A stretch of DNA of 64,000 nt from Ecdyonurus torrentis (Eukaryota > Arthropoda > Insecta > Ephemeroptera > Heptageniidae). Below, in pieces: positions 1-12,810 of this stretch (its first letter is position 1; every line of letters starts with the position of its first letter). The DNA is taken from positions 723,906 to 787,905 of the forward strand of contig OX439136.1 in assembly GCA_949318235.1 (NCBI GenBank), read 5' to 3'. The position numbers and the translations under genes are program-made. The notes beneath the pieces are model-generated. The model saw only the letters and a list, made by a program, of their open reading frames with translations, did not search any database and had not been told where the DNA came from.

Positions 1-34
1 GTCAAATCCCGCAGTAGCTGATTTCCCACGTTAA
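1..34 (-). mobile_element. Edge fragment of the TTAAGG-ended element
   Basis: The reverse complement of this segment reads as the terminal 30 or so bases of the 339-bp element found complete at 12811-13149 and 55194-55532 (shared core GGGAAATCAGCTACTGCGGG). The rest of this copy lies outside the window. Confidence 0.7.
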
Positions 35-130
35 TTAAATTTGACACTATAATTGATGCATTGATAACAATACTCTTTGATTATGAACTACAAGACGACA
101 ATATACATATATACAAAAAATTTATATATA

Positions 131-620
131 TGTTGGCAACCATTGCCGAATTCGCTCATTGGCCGAAATAAGTGACCACGTCGCGGCGTGGCAATGCATT
201 TTTGCCAAGATCCGAAATGCATCGTAATTTTTAGCAGGTTGCGGAGTGGTTTTTAACAAATGCCAATATTTTGGCAAATACATTTTAATTAGTTCGTTGA
301 GTGGTTTTTGATAATTGCCACGCTGCAGCGTGGTCAAAATGTTTAATACGCAGGTTACGATATTCGGTATAAGTATGAATAATATCATATATATTTTTTT
401 ATTATTATAACACATCATTTTATATTATGGTTTTCAGTTAATTAAAATATTTTTAAATTTATAAAAATGAATTCTTATTAAATTTGACAAAAAAATTTGT
501 CTATGGTCAACATTACGATGCACAAGTGATGAATTTCGGATCTTGGCAAAATTGCATTGCCACGCTGCGACGTGGTTGCCTATTTCGGCCAATGAGCGAA
601 TTCGGCAATGGTTGCCAACA
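131..620. mobile_element. Foldback MITE, TGTTGG ends, TATA flanks
   Basis: Arms at about 131-227 and 513-620 are inverted copies of each other, starting TGTTGGCAACCATTGCCGAA and ending in its complement. TATA lies directly outside both ends (127-130 and 621-624), so a TA or TATA target duplication is likely. No transposase is present, so this is a non-autonomous element. Short open frames in the arms are mirror images of one another and not genes. Confidence 0.75.
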
Positions 621-628
621 TATACACT

Positions 629-1043
629 ACAAAAAAAAATATATATATTAAAGCAAAAACTGAATAAGTTAATTAAAGTTGTAGATATAGCCTACTTGCA
701 CCAATTTTTTTTTAATCTGCCATTTTATTGGTCAGGAAAACAAAACAGAGCTTAGGAAACCTAAATTTAAGCCCCAAAAATAATTTGTTTTTAAATAAAT
801 TTAAATGTATCATGAAAATTTATAAAAACAAATGTTACTTTAATTTTCAAATTTTGCAATAACATTTTATTTATTGACCTCCATATCGTGGATATATATA
901 AATAAAATTTAAGCAATAAATACAACGAAATGAAAATTTTTTTTAAATAAAATGACTTTAATTTATTTTTAAATAAATAAAAACTTTTATTCGTATTATT
1001 TATATTTTCAATAGTGAAGTTATTTTTTTAATCTAAATATTAT
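629..1043. other. AT-rich spacer, no feature seen
   Basis: Low-complexity AT-rich sequence with many TTTAAAT-like runs. I see no exon, repeat border or structured RNA in it. Confidence 0.6.
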
Positions 1044-1086
1044 AGAGAGAGTGAGAGTGACTAAGAAAGAGAGTGAAGGAGATAGA

Positions 1087-1125
<39 letters not shown>

Positions 1126-1190
1126 CAAGAATAGCAGACAGATAAAAAAGACAGACACATGAAGCAATCTCTTCCTCTCTCTCTCTAATA
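1044..1190. repeat. Impure GA/CT microsatellite
   Basis: GAGAGA runs at about 1044-1125 are followed by a short CTCTCT run near 1171-1187. The frames read through it are repeat artefacts. Confidence 0.85.
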
Positions 1191-1279
1191 TGACAAGACA
1201 CACACTCACAAACTCACGACACACAGAAGTTGTATATATAACTCACAATATACAACAGCAAAAGCCACAGGGACTGACG

Positions 1280-1303
1280 TGACACGTGTGTAGCCACGTG
1301 TCA
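1280..1303. other. Perfect hairpin with two CACGTG E-boxes
   Basis: TGACACGTG at 1280-1288 and CACGTGTCA at 1295-1303 form a 9-bp perfect stem with a 6-nt loop. Each arm carries an E-box core (CACGTG). It lies just before the 91-bp satellite. Whether it binds anything is unknown. Confidence 0.6.
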
Positions 1304-1344
1304 GACTGAGATGTTTTGTGAGATCTCACTGTCTGTGTTCATAC

Positions 1345-4300
1345 TGCGGCTGTCACTCTCTTGTCACTGGCCTGGTGATAAGTAGAAACTGCAAACATTT
1401 GAGACTGTCAGTAACCTTGGCATTGTCCTGTGTCACTGATCTGTCACTCTCTTGTCACTGGCCTGGTGTCAAGTAGAACCTGGAAACACAGGACAATGTC
1501 AGTAACCTTGACATTGTCCTGTGTCACTGATCTGTCACTCTCATGTCACTGACCTGGTGTCAAGTAGAACCTGCAAACATTTGAGACTGTCAGTAACCTT
1601 GACATTGTCCTGTGTCACTGATCTATCACTGTCTTGTCACTGGCCTGGTGTCAAGTAGAACCTGCAAACATTTGAGACTGTCAGTAACCTTGACATTGTC
1701 CTGTGTCACTGATCTGTCACTGTCTTGTCACTGGCCTGGTGCCAAGTAGAACCTGCAAACATTTGAGACTGTCAGTAACCTTGACATTGTCTTGTGTCAC
1801 TAAACCGTCACTCTCTTGTCACTGGCCTGGTGTCAAGTAGAACCTGCAAACATTTGAGTCTGTCAGTAACCTTGACATTGTCCTGTGTCACTGATCTGTC
1901 ACTCTCTTGTCACTGACCTGGTGTCAAGTAGACCTGCAAACATTTGAGACTGTCAGTAACCTTGACATTGTCCTGTGTCACTGATCTGTCACTCTCTTGT
2001 CACTGGCCTGGTGTCAAGTAGAACCTGCAAACATTTGAGACTGTCAGTAACCTTGACATTGTCCTGTGTCACTGATCTGTCACTCTCTTGTCACTGGCCT
2101 GGTGTCAAGTAGAACCTGAAAACATTTGAGACTGTCAGTAACCTTGACATTGTCCTGTGTCACTGATCTGTCACTGTCTTGTCACTGGCCTGGTGTCAAG
2201 TAGAACCTGCAAACATTTGAGAATATCAGTAACCTTGACATTGTCCTGTGTCACTGATCTGTCACTCTCTTGTCACTGACCTGGTGTCAAGTAGAACCTG
2301 CAAACATTTGAGAATGTCAGTAACCTTGGCATTGTCCTGTGTCACTGAACTGTCACTATCTTGTCACTGGCCTGGTGTCAAGTAGAACCTGCAAACATTT
2401 GAGACTGTCAGTAACCTTGGCATTGTCCTGTGTCACTGATCTGTCAATCTCTTGTCACTGGCCTGGTGACAAGTAGAACTTGCAAACATTTGAGACTGTC
2501 AGTAACCTTGGCATTGTCCTGTGTTATTGATCTGTCACTCTCATGTCACTGACCTGGTGTCAAGTAGAACCTGCAAACATTTGAGACTGTCAGAAACCTT
2601 GACATTGTCCTGTGTCACTGATCTGTCACTCTCTTGTCACTGGCCTGGTGTCAAGTAGAACCTGCAAACATTTGAGACTGTCAGTAACCTTGGCATTGTC
2701 CTGTGTCACTGATCTGTCACTCTCTTGTCACTGGCCTGCTGTCAAGTAGAACCTGCAAACATTTGAGACTGTCAGTAACATTGGCATTGTCCTGTGTCAC
2801 TGATCTGTCACTCTCATGTCACTGGCCTGGTGTTAAGTAGAACCTGCAAACATTTAAGACTGTCAGTAACCTTGGCATTGTCCTGTGTCACAGATCTGTC
2901 ACTCTCTTGTCACTGGCCTGGTGACAAGTAGAACCTGCAAACATTTGAGACTGTCAGTAACCTTGGCATTGTCCTGTGTCACTGATCTGTCACTCTCATG
3001 TCACTGGCCTGGTGTCAAGTAGAACCTGCAAACATTTGAGACTGTCAGTAACCTTGACATTGTCCTGTGTCACTGATCTGTCACTCTCTTGTCACTGGCC
3101 TGGTGACAAGTAGAACCTGCAAACATTTGAGACTGTCAGTAACCTTGGCATTGTCCTGTGTCACTGATCTGTCACTCTCTTGTCACTGACCTGGTGTCAA
3201 GTAGAACCTGCAAACATTTGAGACTGTCAGTAAACTTGAGATTGTCCTGTGTCACTGATATGTCACTCTCTTGTCACTGACCTGGTGTCAAGTAGAACCT
3301 GCAAACATTTGAGACTGTCAGTAACCTTGACATTTTCCTGTGTCACTGATATGTCACTCTCTTGTCACTGGCCTGGTGACAAGTAGAACCTGCAAACATT
3401 TGAGACTGTCAGAAACCTTGGCATTGTCCTGTGTCACTGATCTGTCACTCTCATGTCACTGGCCTGGTGTCAAGTAGAACCTGCAAACATTTGAGACTGT
3501 CAGTAACCTTGCCATTGTCCTGTGTCACTGATCTGTCACTTTCTTGTCACTGGCCTGGTGACAAGTAGAACCTGCAAACATTTGAGACTGTCAGTAACCT
3601 TGGCACTGTCCTGTGTCACTGATCTGTCACTCTCTTGTCACTGGCCTGGTGACAAGTAGAACCTGCAAACATTTGAGACTGTCAGTAACCTTAGCATTGT
3701 CCTGTGTCACTGATCAGTCACTCTCTTGTCACTGGCCTGGTGACAAGTAGAAACTGCAAACATTTGAGACTGTCAGTAACCTTGGCATTGTCCTGTGTCA
3801 CTGATCTGTCACTCTCTTGTCACTGGCCTGGTGTCAAGTAGAACCTGCAAACATTTGAGACTGTCAGTAACCTTGACATTGTCTTGTGTCACTGATCTGT
3901 CACTGTCTTGTCACTGGCCTGGTGTCGAGTAGAACCTGCAAACATTTAAGACTGTCAGTAACCTTGACATTGTCCTGTGTCACTGATCTGTCACTGTCTT
4001 GTCACTGGCCTGGTGTCAAGTAGACCTGCAAACATTTGAGACTGTCAGTAACCTTGACATTGTCCTGTGTCACTGATCTGTCACTCTCTTGTCACTGACC
4101 TGGTGTCAAGTAGACCTGCAAACATTTGAGACTGTCAGTAACCTTGACATTGTCCTGTGTCACTGATCTGTCACTCTCTTGTCACTGACCTGGTGTCAAG
4201 TAGACCTGCAAACATTTGAGACTGTCAGTAACCTTGACATTGTCTTGTGTCACTGACTTGTCACTCTCATGTCACTGACCTGGTGTCAAGTAGAACCTGC

Positions 4301-7300
4301 AAACATTTGAGACTGTCAGTAACCTTGACATTGTCCTGTGTCACTGATCTGTCACTCTTTTGTCACTGACCTGGTGTCAAGTAGAACCTGCAAATATTTG
4401 AGACTGTCAGTAACCTTGACATTGTCCTGTGTCACTGATCTGTCACTCTCTTGTCACTGGCCTGGTGCCAAGTAGAACCTGCAAACATTTGAGACTGTCA
4501 GTAACCTTAAGATTGTCCTGTGTCACTGATCTGTCACTCTCATGTCACTGACCTGGTGTCAAGTAGACCTGCAAACATTTGAGACTGTCAGTAACCTTGA
4601 CATTGTCCTGTGTCACTGATCTGTCACTCTCTTGTCACTGACCTGGTGTCAAGTAGAACCTGCAAACATTTGAGACTGTCAGTAACCTTGGCATTGTCCT
4701 GTGTCACTGATCTGTCACTCTCTTGTCACTGGCCTGGTGTCAAGTAGAACTTGCAAACATTTGAGACTGTCAGTAACCTTGACATTGTCCTGTGTCACTG
4801 ATATGTCACTCTCTTGTCACTGGCCTGGTGTCAAGTAGAACCTGCAAACATTTGAGACTGTCAGTAACCTTGGCATTGTCCTGTGTCACTGATCTGTCAC
4901 TGTCTTGTCACTGACCTGGTGTCAAGTAGAACTTGCAAACATTTGAGAATGGTAGTAACCTTGGCATTGTCCTGTGTCACTGATCTGTCACTCTCTTGTC
5001 ACTGACCTGGTGTCAAGTAGAACCTGCAAACATTTGACACTGTCAGTAACCTTGACATTGTCATGTGTCACTGATCTGTCACTGTCTTGTCACTGGCCTG
5101 GTGTCAAGTAGAACCTGCAAACATTTGAGACTGTCAGTAACCTTGACATTGTCCTGTGTCACTGATCTGTCACTCTCTTGTCACTGACCTGGTGTCAAGT
5201 AGAACCTGCAAACATTTGAGACTGTCAGTAACCTTGGCACTGTCCTGTGTCACTGATCTGTCACTCTCTTGTCACTGGCCTGGTGTCAAGTAGAACCTGC
5301 AAACATTTGAGACTGTCAGTAACCTTGGCATTGTCCTGTTTCACTGATATGTCACTGTCTTGTCACTGGCCTGGTGTCAAGTAGAACCTGCAAACATTTG
5401 AGAATGTCAGTAACCTTGGCACTGTCCTGTGTCACTGATCTGTCACTGTCTTGTCACTGACCTGGTGATAAGTAGAAATTGCAAACATTTGAGATTGTCA
5501 GTAACCTTGGCATTGTCCTGTGTCACTGAACTGTCACTCTCTTGTCACTGGCCTGTTGTCAAGTAGAACCTGCAAACATTTGAGACTGTCAGTAACCTTG
5601 GCATTGTCCTGTGTCACTGATCTGTCACTCTCTTGTCACTGGCCTGGTGACAAGTAGAACCTGCAAACATTTGAGACTGTCAGTAACCTTGGCATTGTCC
5701 TGTGTCACTGATCTGTCACTCTCTTGTCACTGACCTGGTGTCAAGTAGAACCTGCAAACATTTGAGACTGTCAGTAACCTTGAGATTGTCCTGTGTCACT
5801 GATCTGTCACTCTCTTGTCACTGACCTGGTGTCAAGTAGAACCTGCAAACATTTGAGACTGTCAGTAACCTTGACATTGTCTTGTGTCACTGATCTGTCA
5901 CTCTCTTGTCACTGGCCTGGTGACAAGTAGAACCTGCAAACATTTGAGACTGTCAGTAACCTTGGCATTGTCCTGTGTCACTGATCTGTCACTCTCTTGT
6001 CACTGACCTGGTGTCAAGTAGACCTGCAAACATTTGAGACTGTCAGTAACCTTGACATTGTCTTGTGTCACTGACTTGTCACTCTCATGTCACTGACCTG
6101 GTGTCAAGTAGAACCTGCAAACATTTGAGACTGTCAGTAACCTTGACATTGTCCTGTGTCACTGATCTGTCACTCTTTTGTCACTGACCTGGTGTCAAGT
6201 AGAACCTGCAAATATTTGAGACTGTCAGTAACCTTGACATTGTCCTGTGTCACTGATCTGTCACTCTCTTGTCACTGGCCTGGTGCCAAGTAGAACCTGC
6301 AAACATTTGAGACTGTCAGTAACCTTAAGATTGTCCTGTGTCACTGATCTGTCACTCTCATGTCACTGACCTGGTGTCAAGTAGACCTGCAAACATTTGA
6401 GACTGTCAGTAACCTTGACATTGTCCTGTGTCACTGATCTGTCACTCTCTTGTCACTGACCTGGTGTCAAGTAGAACCTGCAAACATTTGAGACTGTCAG
6501 TAACCTTGGCATTGTCCTGTGTCACTGATCTGTCACTCTCTTGTCACTGGCCTGGTGTCAAGTAGAACTTGCAAACATTTGAGACTGTCAGTAACCTTGA
6601 CATTGTCCTGTGTCACTGATATGTCACTCTCTTGTCACTGGCCTGGTGTCAAGTAGAACCTGCAAACATTTGAGACTGTCAGTAACCTTGGCATTGTCCT
6701 GTGTCACTGATCTGTCACTGTCTTGTCACTGACCTGGTGTCAAGTAGAACTTGCAAACATTTGAGAATGGTAGTAACCTTGGCATTGTCCTGTGTCACTG
6801 ATCTGTCACTCTCTTGTCACTGACCTGGTGTCAAGTGGAACCTGCAAACATTTGACACTGTCAGTAACCTTGACATTGTCATGTGTCACTGATCTGTCAC
6901 TGTCTTGTCACTGGCCTGGTGTCAAGTAGAACCTGCAAACATTTGAGACTGTCAGTAACCTTGACATTGTCCTGTGTCACTGATCTGTCACTCTCTTGTC
7001 ACTGACCTGGTGTCAAGTAGAACCTGCAAACATTTGAGACTGTCAGTAACCTTGGCACTGTCCTGTGTCACTGATCTGTCACTCTCTTGTCACTGGCCTG
7101 GTGTCAAGTAGAACCTGCAAACATTTGAGACTGTCAGTAACCTTGGCATTGTCCTGTTTCACTGATATGTCACTGTCTTGTCACTGGCCTGGTGTCAAGT
7201 AGAACCTGCAAACATTTGAGAATGTCAGTAACCTTGGCACTGTCCTGTGTCACTGATCTGTCACTGTCTTGTCACTGACCTGGTGATAAGTAGAAATTGC

Positions 7301-7911
7301 AAACATTTGAGATTGTCAGTAACCTTGGCATTGTCCTGTGTCACTGAACTGTCACTCTCTTGTCACTGGCCTGTTGTCAAGTAGAACCTGCAAACATTTG
7401 AGACTGTCAGTAACCTTGGCATTGTCCTGTGTCACTGATCTGTCACTCTCTTGTCACTGGCCTGGTGACAAGTAGAACCTGCAAACATTTGAGACTGTCA
7501 GTAACCTTGGCATTGTCCTGTGTCACTGATCTGTCACTCTCTTGTCACTGACCTGGTGTCAAGTAGAACCTGCAAACATTTGAGACTGTCAGTAACCTTG
7601 AGATTGTCCTGTGTCACTGATCTGTCACTCTCTTGTCACTGACCTGGTGTCAAGTAGAACCTGCAAACATTTGAGACTGTCAGTAACCTTGACATTGTCT
7701 TGTGTCACTGATCTGTCACTCTCTTGTCACTGGCCTGGTGACAAGTAGAACCTGCAAACATTTGAGACTGTCAGTAACCTTGGCATTGTCCTGTGTCACT
7801 GATCTGTCACTCTCTTGTCACTGGCCTGGTGACAAGTAGAACCTGCAAACATTTGAGACTGTCAGTAACCTTGGCATTGTCCTGTGTCACTGATCTGTCA
7901 CTCTCTTATCA
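1345..7911. repeat. 91-bp satellite array, about 72 copies
   Basis: The unit has a 91-bp period (for example GTCAGTAACCTTG at 1406 and 1497); some units are 90 bp because one A is lost from GTAGAACCTGC. Units differ by a few substitutions (TTGACATT or TTGGCATT, CTCTCTTG or CTGTCTTG, GGTGTCAAG or GGTGACAAG). There is no spacer between units. No open frame crosses it. The array ends abruptly in CTCTCTTATCATT near 7911. Confidence 0.95.
4193..7828. repeat. 1818-bp duplication inside the 91-bp satellite
   Basis: A block of 20 units occurs twice in tandem at a constant offset of 1818 bp. Rare variants repeat at exactly that distance: GGTAGTAACC at 4951 and 6769, GTCCTGTTTC at 5333 and 7151, CCTGGTGATAAG at 5461 and 7279. 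The only difference I noticed is AGTAGAACC against AGTGGAACC near 6837. This is a very recent duplication or an assembly artefact. Confidence 0.85.
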
Positions 7912-7984
7912 TTTAACTGTCAACTTAACTAACTCACTTGTTAATTTAATTAATTAACTAATTAACTAATGCACTAGTTAATTT

Positions 7985-8205
7985 AACTAACTCACTCACT
8001 CACTCACTCACTCACTCACTCACTCACTCACTCACTCACTCACTCACTCACTCACTCACTCACTCACTCACTCACTCACTCACTCACTCACTCACTCACT
8101 CACTCACTCACTCACTCACTCACTCACTCACTCACTCACTCACTCACTCACTCACTCACTCACTCACTCACTCACTCACTCACTCACTCACTCACTTACT
8201 CTCTT
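7985..8205. repeat. (ACTC)n microsatellite
   Basis: About 215 bp of nearly pure ACTC/TCAC repeat, preceded by a degenerate TTAATTAACTAA stretch that looks like its decayed edge. Confidence 0.95.
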
Positions 8206-8367
8206 ACTCACTTAAATAAATTAAAATGATGTCAAATATTGTATGCTTAAATAATCTAACGTTGGCTATACAAAAAGGTTAGAAATCTGTAAAATACAAC
8301 AAAATATTTGAAATAATTTCTCTTTAAACTAGTCCTATTAACTATAAATCTTACTTACCCTGACTGC

Positions 8368-8374
8368 AAGCAAG

Positions 8375-8438
<64 letters not shown>
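8368..8438. repeat. (GGCA)n microsatellite
   Basis: CAAGCAAGCAGG leads into about 65 bp of GGCA repeat. Confidence 0.95.
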
Positions 8439-8439
<1 letters not shown>

Positions 8440-8487
8440 AGACAATACTCACCACATATATTTGCAATGCTCAGCACGACGTACACA

Positions 8488-8816
<329 letters not shown>

Positions 8817-9214
8817 ACAGACACTTCAAAGTGCTTAACTGACCTTGCTCACTACAAACAACTGCAGGTCAACTAGTACACAACAACAATACTAACAATG
8901 TGATACCCACTGTCTATCTCTACTCATACTTTATTATGGTGTGATTTAGAAGCTATAACTTATGTTAAAATATTATTATAATACTAAAAGATAAATTGTA
9001 GATACTCTACATTTAAATTATTATATTGCTGACTTTCTTATTCTCATTCTAAAACAACAAATGTTTCACTTACTGCGTTTAATTAAAAAGTTTAGAGAAT
9101 ATATGCTCAGTTAATAATAGTATATCTCAATTTTGCTTGTACTAAAATTGGGTATATGGTCCATAACAATGCATGCTAAACAAGATTTCTTTTAGCACTT
9201 TGTTTATTTTATCT
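8817..9214. other. AT-rich spacer, no feature seen
   Basis: Unique-looking AT-rich sequence without a recognisable exon or element. Confidence 0.5.
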
Positions 9215-9465
9215 GATTCTCTGCGTAAAGCTCTGGCCAAAAGTTTCCGAACGGGGCAGCGGAGGCCGCAGCGTTTTCTTATAAAGATAACACAGTTTGG
9301 TTAAGGGTTGCCTATGCAAATCGTTGGGGAACGTTTGGCCAAAGCTGTAGATTTACTCACTAAAACCTTTGAAAAAGTATTTGTTGCTGCTAACAAAAAA
9401 TTTAAAATACAAGTTTGTGGGAAATTAAATATATTTGTCATTATAATATTATATCCATTTTTTTA
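9215..9465 (+). other. GC-richer island of unknown nature
   Basis: Base composition rises around GGCAGCGGAGGCCGCAGCG (about 9257-9275). A 60-codon frame starts at 9308 (MPMQIVGERLAKAVDL), and a second frame is open from about 9230 to 9361. Neither matches a family I know. It could be a remnant of a transposon coding region or an unrecognised exon; a remnant is the simpler reading. Confidence 0.25.
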
Positions 9466-9489
9466 TAGTTCTATAGTTTTAAAGGCATA

Positions 9490-9812
9490 GACAACATGAA
9501 AACATGTGCATTTATATCACCAAACACTTGATGGAAATTACATAAATAACGTTAGTTGGTTTCAAAACCCAACTTTAGCTTCGTAGCAGTGCTTAAAAAT
9601 TTTAGATTTATGCAACCTGCACAACATTTTCCTACTAGTTTTTGCCTGTTAATGACATCATAAACAGGAATATACACGCAAATTGCATACTTTACATTTT
9701 TTTCACGCTCTCTCGTGGGGCTACATTAACATTCTGGTAAAAAATATCATCAGTTTTGTAGATCCCATTTTGTGTTTAGAACATGTTGTTTCAATGTTTT
9801 TTATGCCTTTAA
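9490..9812 (+). mobile_element. TTAAAGG-ended element (family F1), diverged copy
   Basis: This is one of eight copies in the window of a roughly 340-bp element. Shared internal marks are CACTTGATGG, ATGCAACCTGCACAACATTTT and CACGCTCTCTCGTGGGGC. The 5' end is eroded. It lies about 250 bp downstream of the ankyrin gene's stop codon. Confidence 0.8.
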
Positions 9813-9847
9813 GGGAAATATTTGAAAGAAAACACAAATAAATAATT

Positions 9848-9853
9848 TTTATT
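9848..9853 (-). promoter_or_regulatory. Candidate polyadenylation signal for the ankyrin gene
   Basis: The minus strand reads AATAAA here, about 215 bp past the stop codon of the ankyrin exon. In AT-rich DNA this motif is common, so the assignment rests on position only. Confidence 0.35.
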
Positions 9854-10067
9854 TTATAAGTAAATTATTTTATTTAAGTAAATTATATGATTACAAATTT
9901 CATGATAATATTGGTAATTTAATTTTAACCAAGCAACAAAATTGTCAATAACTTTGCAAAATATTGAAAGCATTTTTTTGCTTTGAAAACATAATTGATG
10001 AGTAGTTTAACTTTCTATCTTGAAAATCAATAATAACTTTTTTGTTTTTGGATAACAATCAAGTAAT

Positions 10068-11645
10068 TCAATTAAATTTCAATAAAACAAAAATATTAAT
10101 AAAAATCCAGGCAAAATATGAAAATTTACTAAATTTTGCTTTAGAACTATTTGCTTGTGCAGTAACATATGCGATGATTTCTTGTTTCTGCTCTGAATTC
10201 CAAAAATAATGTGTTTTTTTTAGAAAAAGTGATAGAAAAGTTTGTCCTTTTTTGTTTTTTAAATTTATATCTGCATGAGCTTCTTTGATCAGATACTCTA
10301 CGTTATCTAAATCTTGAACTGCTAGATGCATAGGTGTGTTGCCATCATTGTCTTTTGCATTGACATTGAGTTGTGTGTTCTCTACGAGCCACCTCAGTGA
10401 CTTAATTGAATTAAACCATATATCTGCTGCAGCAGCTTTATGTAGAACTGTCTGGCCCATGTTGTTTATTATATCTGTCTGTGCTCTAGCTTGTTGCACC
10501 AGATATTTTACTTTATCAATTTGACGAATTGCGAGATGTAAAGCAGTATTACCATCTTGGTCTTGAGCATTGAGTGTTTGGTTGGTAACAAGGAATTGTA
10601 GGATGTCAGGTGATAGATTGCCATTATCAGAAGCTATATGAAGAGCTGTCTGTCCTATATTGTTGACAATGTTAACATTTGCCTTTGCATCCTTGATGAC
10701 ATAATAGATCATGTTCTCTGATCCAGCATCTATTGTAGCATACATCAAAGCCGTGTTTCCATCACTATCCTGTGCATTCACATCAATCAAGTAATTTTCA
10801 ACAAGCCATGTCAGTGAAACCATATTACGGTGTTCAGCAGCTGCATGTAATAATGTTCTATTTCTGCTTTCTATATGGTAGATATTGGCACCACCTTCTA
10901 ACACCATGTATCTAAATATGTCGAAATGTTGAGCAGAACTAGCAGCATAATAAAGTGGACTTTCACCATCTTTATATTCAAGGTACATGTTAACTGTGTT
11001 ATGTTTCAAACACAATTTCACAAACTTTAACTGGTTATTCCATACAGCTCCATGTAAAACTGACCATCTATCTGCATTTCTATAATTTACATCAGCACCT
11101 GCTTTGTTAACTAGGTAGTTTAATACTTTTATATGGTGAACGCCTTTAAACAAAGCCTCATTTAAATACTTATAATGTAGTGATTTTACATAGAATGTTG
11201 AATTTTCCACGATCCATTTAACAATATGCAAATGCCCTCTTTGTGCAGCATTATATAAAGCTCTTCCTTCATCTATTTGATCAAAGATAGCCATATGATT
11301 GACATTAACAAGCCACTGTACAACACTTAATCGTCCGTTACTTGCAGCTGCACTAAGTGCTGAATATCCTTTATAAATAAAACTGATAGCATTTATGTCA
11401 GCACCTGCCTCCAGCAACAGTTCTCCAACCTCAACACTTGACACAGCATATCTTCTACCATTAACAAGAGCATCAGGACTTCCAAGCTTATCAATCAAAT
11501 TTGACCACTCGCTTGATAATTGAGAAGGAACAACTTTAAGAATTGTCTCCCCAAATATTTTAGTAACGTTTAAAGAATTGTTTTTTAAATGTTGTTTGAG
11601 TAGTCTTGCAAAGATGTCAACAGTTTCATCTAAGTTAACGTTTTC
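10068..11645 (-). CDS. Ankyrin-repeat protein, terminal coding exon
   Basis: A single long open exon of about 525 codons. It begins after a good acceptor (TTTTTATTTCAG, then GAAAACGTT), so the true start codon is upstream and not found; a start drawn at 11660 would lie inside the intron. The first 85 or so residues show no repeat; about twelve ankyrin repeats follow. Early ones are divergent (GYSALSAAASNGRLSVVQWL, EGRALYNAAQRGHLHIVKWI), later ones canonical (DGNTALHLA, GQTALHIAS, GQTVLHKAA). Later repeats alternate between a DGNT type and a GQT type, a two-repeat supermodule used about three times. The C-terminus ends in a hydrophobic segment (YFAWIFINIFVLLKF), which could be a tail anchor or GPI signal. 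Ankyrin repeats bind other proteins; no catalytic domain is visible, so the partner and role are unknown. The upstream intron holds the AAGT repeat and an F1 element. Confidence 0.88.
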   Translation of the reverse strand, partial: ENVNLDETVDIFARLLKQHLKNNSLNVTKIFGETILKVVPSQLSSEWSNLIDKLGSPDALVNGRRYAVSSVEVGELLLEAGADINAISFIYKGYSALSAAASNGRLSVVQWLVNVNHMAIFDQIDEGRALYNAAQRGHLHIVKWIVENSTFYVKSLHYKYLNEALFKGVHHIKVLNYLVNKAGADVNYRNADRWSVLHGAVWNNQLKFVKLCLKHNTVNMYLEYKDGESPLYYAASSAQHFDIFRYMVLEGGANIYHIESRNRTLLHAAAEHRNMVSLTWLVENYLIDVNAQDSDGNTALMYATIDAGSENMIYYVIKDAKANVNIVNNIGQTALHIASDNGNLSPDILQFLVTNQTLNAQDQDGNTALHLAIRQIDKVKYLVQQARAQTDIINNMGQTVLHKAAAADIWFNSIKSLRWLVENTQLNVNAKDNDGNTPMHLAVQDLDNVEYLIKEAHADINLKNKKGQTFLSLFLKKTHYFWNSEQKQEIIAYVTAQANSSKAKFSKFSYFAWIFINIFVLLKFN

Positions 11646-11729
11646 CTGAAATAAAAACAAAATATCAATAAAATATATATAAACAGTGGAAGTAAAAACT
11701 AAAACACTAAATTTTAAATTTGTTAGTCT

Positions 11730-12118
<389 letters not shown>

Positions 12119-12194
12119 CAATCTGTGCTTATAAATACAATAAAATTTATACATTTTAAAAATCTTTTATATATTTTTTTTGGCAATTTGTTAT

Positions 12195-12540
12195 TTTAAA
12201 AGACATAGACTACATAAGAAATGATGTACTTTTTAATGAAAAATCATGAATATATGATCTTTCAAAATTATAATAATTTTTTCCACATATTTGATGAACC
12301 AATACGAGAGAGCGTAAAAGTCCTAAAAAGTATAAATTTGTTTATCTTTGCATGTTTCTGACGTCATAAATACGCAAAAATTAGTAAAGGAAAATGTTGT
12401 GCGGGTAGCACAAAGGAAAATTTCCTGATAATTACTATGGAGCTTCAGTTGAGTTATAGGCCAAAAAAAAGTTATTAACGTAAGTTTTGTCAAGTATTTT
12501 GTAATATAAGTGTCTATGTTTTCTTATGGTTGATTCTTTT
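12195..12540 (-). mobile_element. F1 element, minus orientation, diverged
   Basis: It starts TTAAAAGACATAGACTACAT and contains ACGAGAGAGCGT, TGACGTCA (12359) and TTGTGCGGGTAGCA. It ends near GGTTGATTCTTTT, matching the TTCCTTTAA end of better copies. It lies in the intron before the ankyrin exon. Confidence 0.8.
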
Positions 12541-12810
12541 TTTTTTCTTTGTATAAATATTTTCACAATATTTTTTAACTACTTTTTTACATGCTTTAAT
12601 TATGAATTTACTTATTTAATATTTTTTTAATTACACTTCACATTTCGATTTTATGTTCAGAATATAACACTCAGCATTCAAATATTTTTCATTCAACACA
12701 AACTCATGAAAGTGACACATTAAAAACAAAAGAAAAACTCATTCGGACTTCTCAATTTTTATTTATGTTTTAAAATTGTTCGTAACTAAAGAGAGCTAGG
12801 TGTTGAAATA

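Noticed and set aside
1345..7911. A CRISPR-like repeat array
   Set aside because: Units are 91 bp, contiguous and variable throughout, with no constant repeat and unique spacer pattern. The host is an animal genome. It is a satellite.
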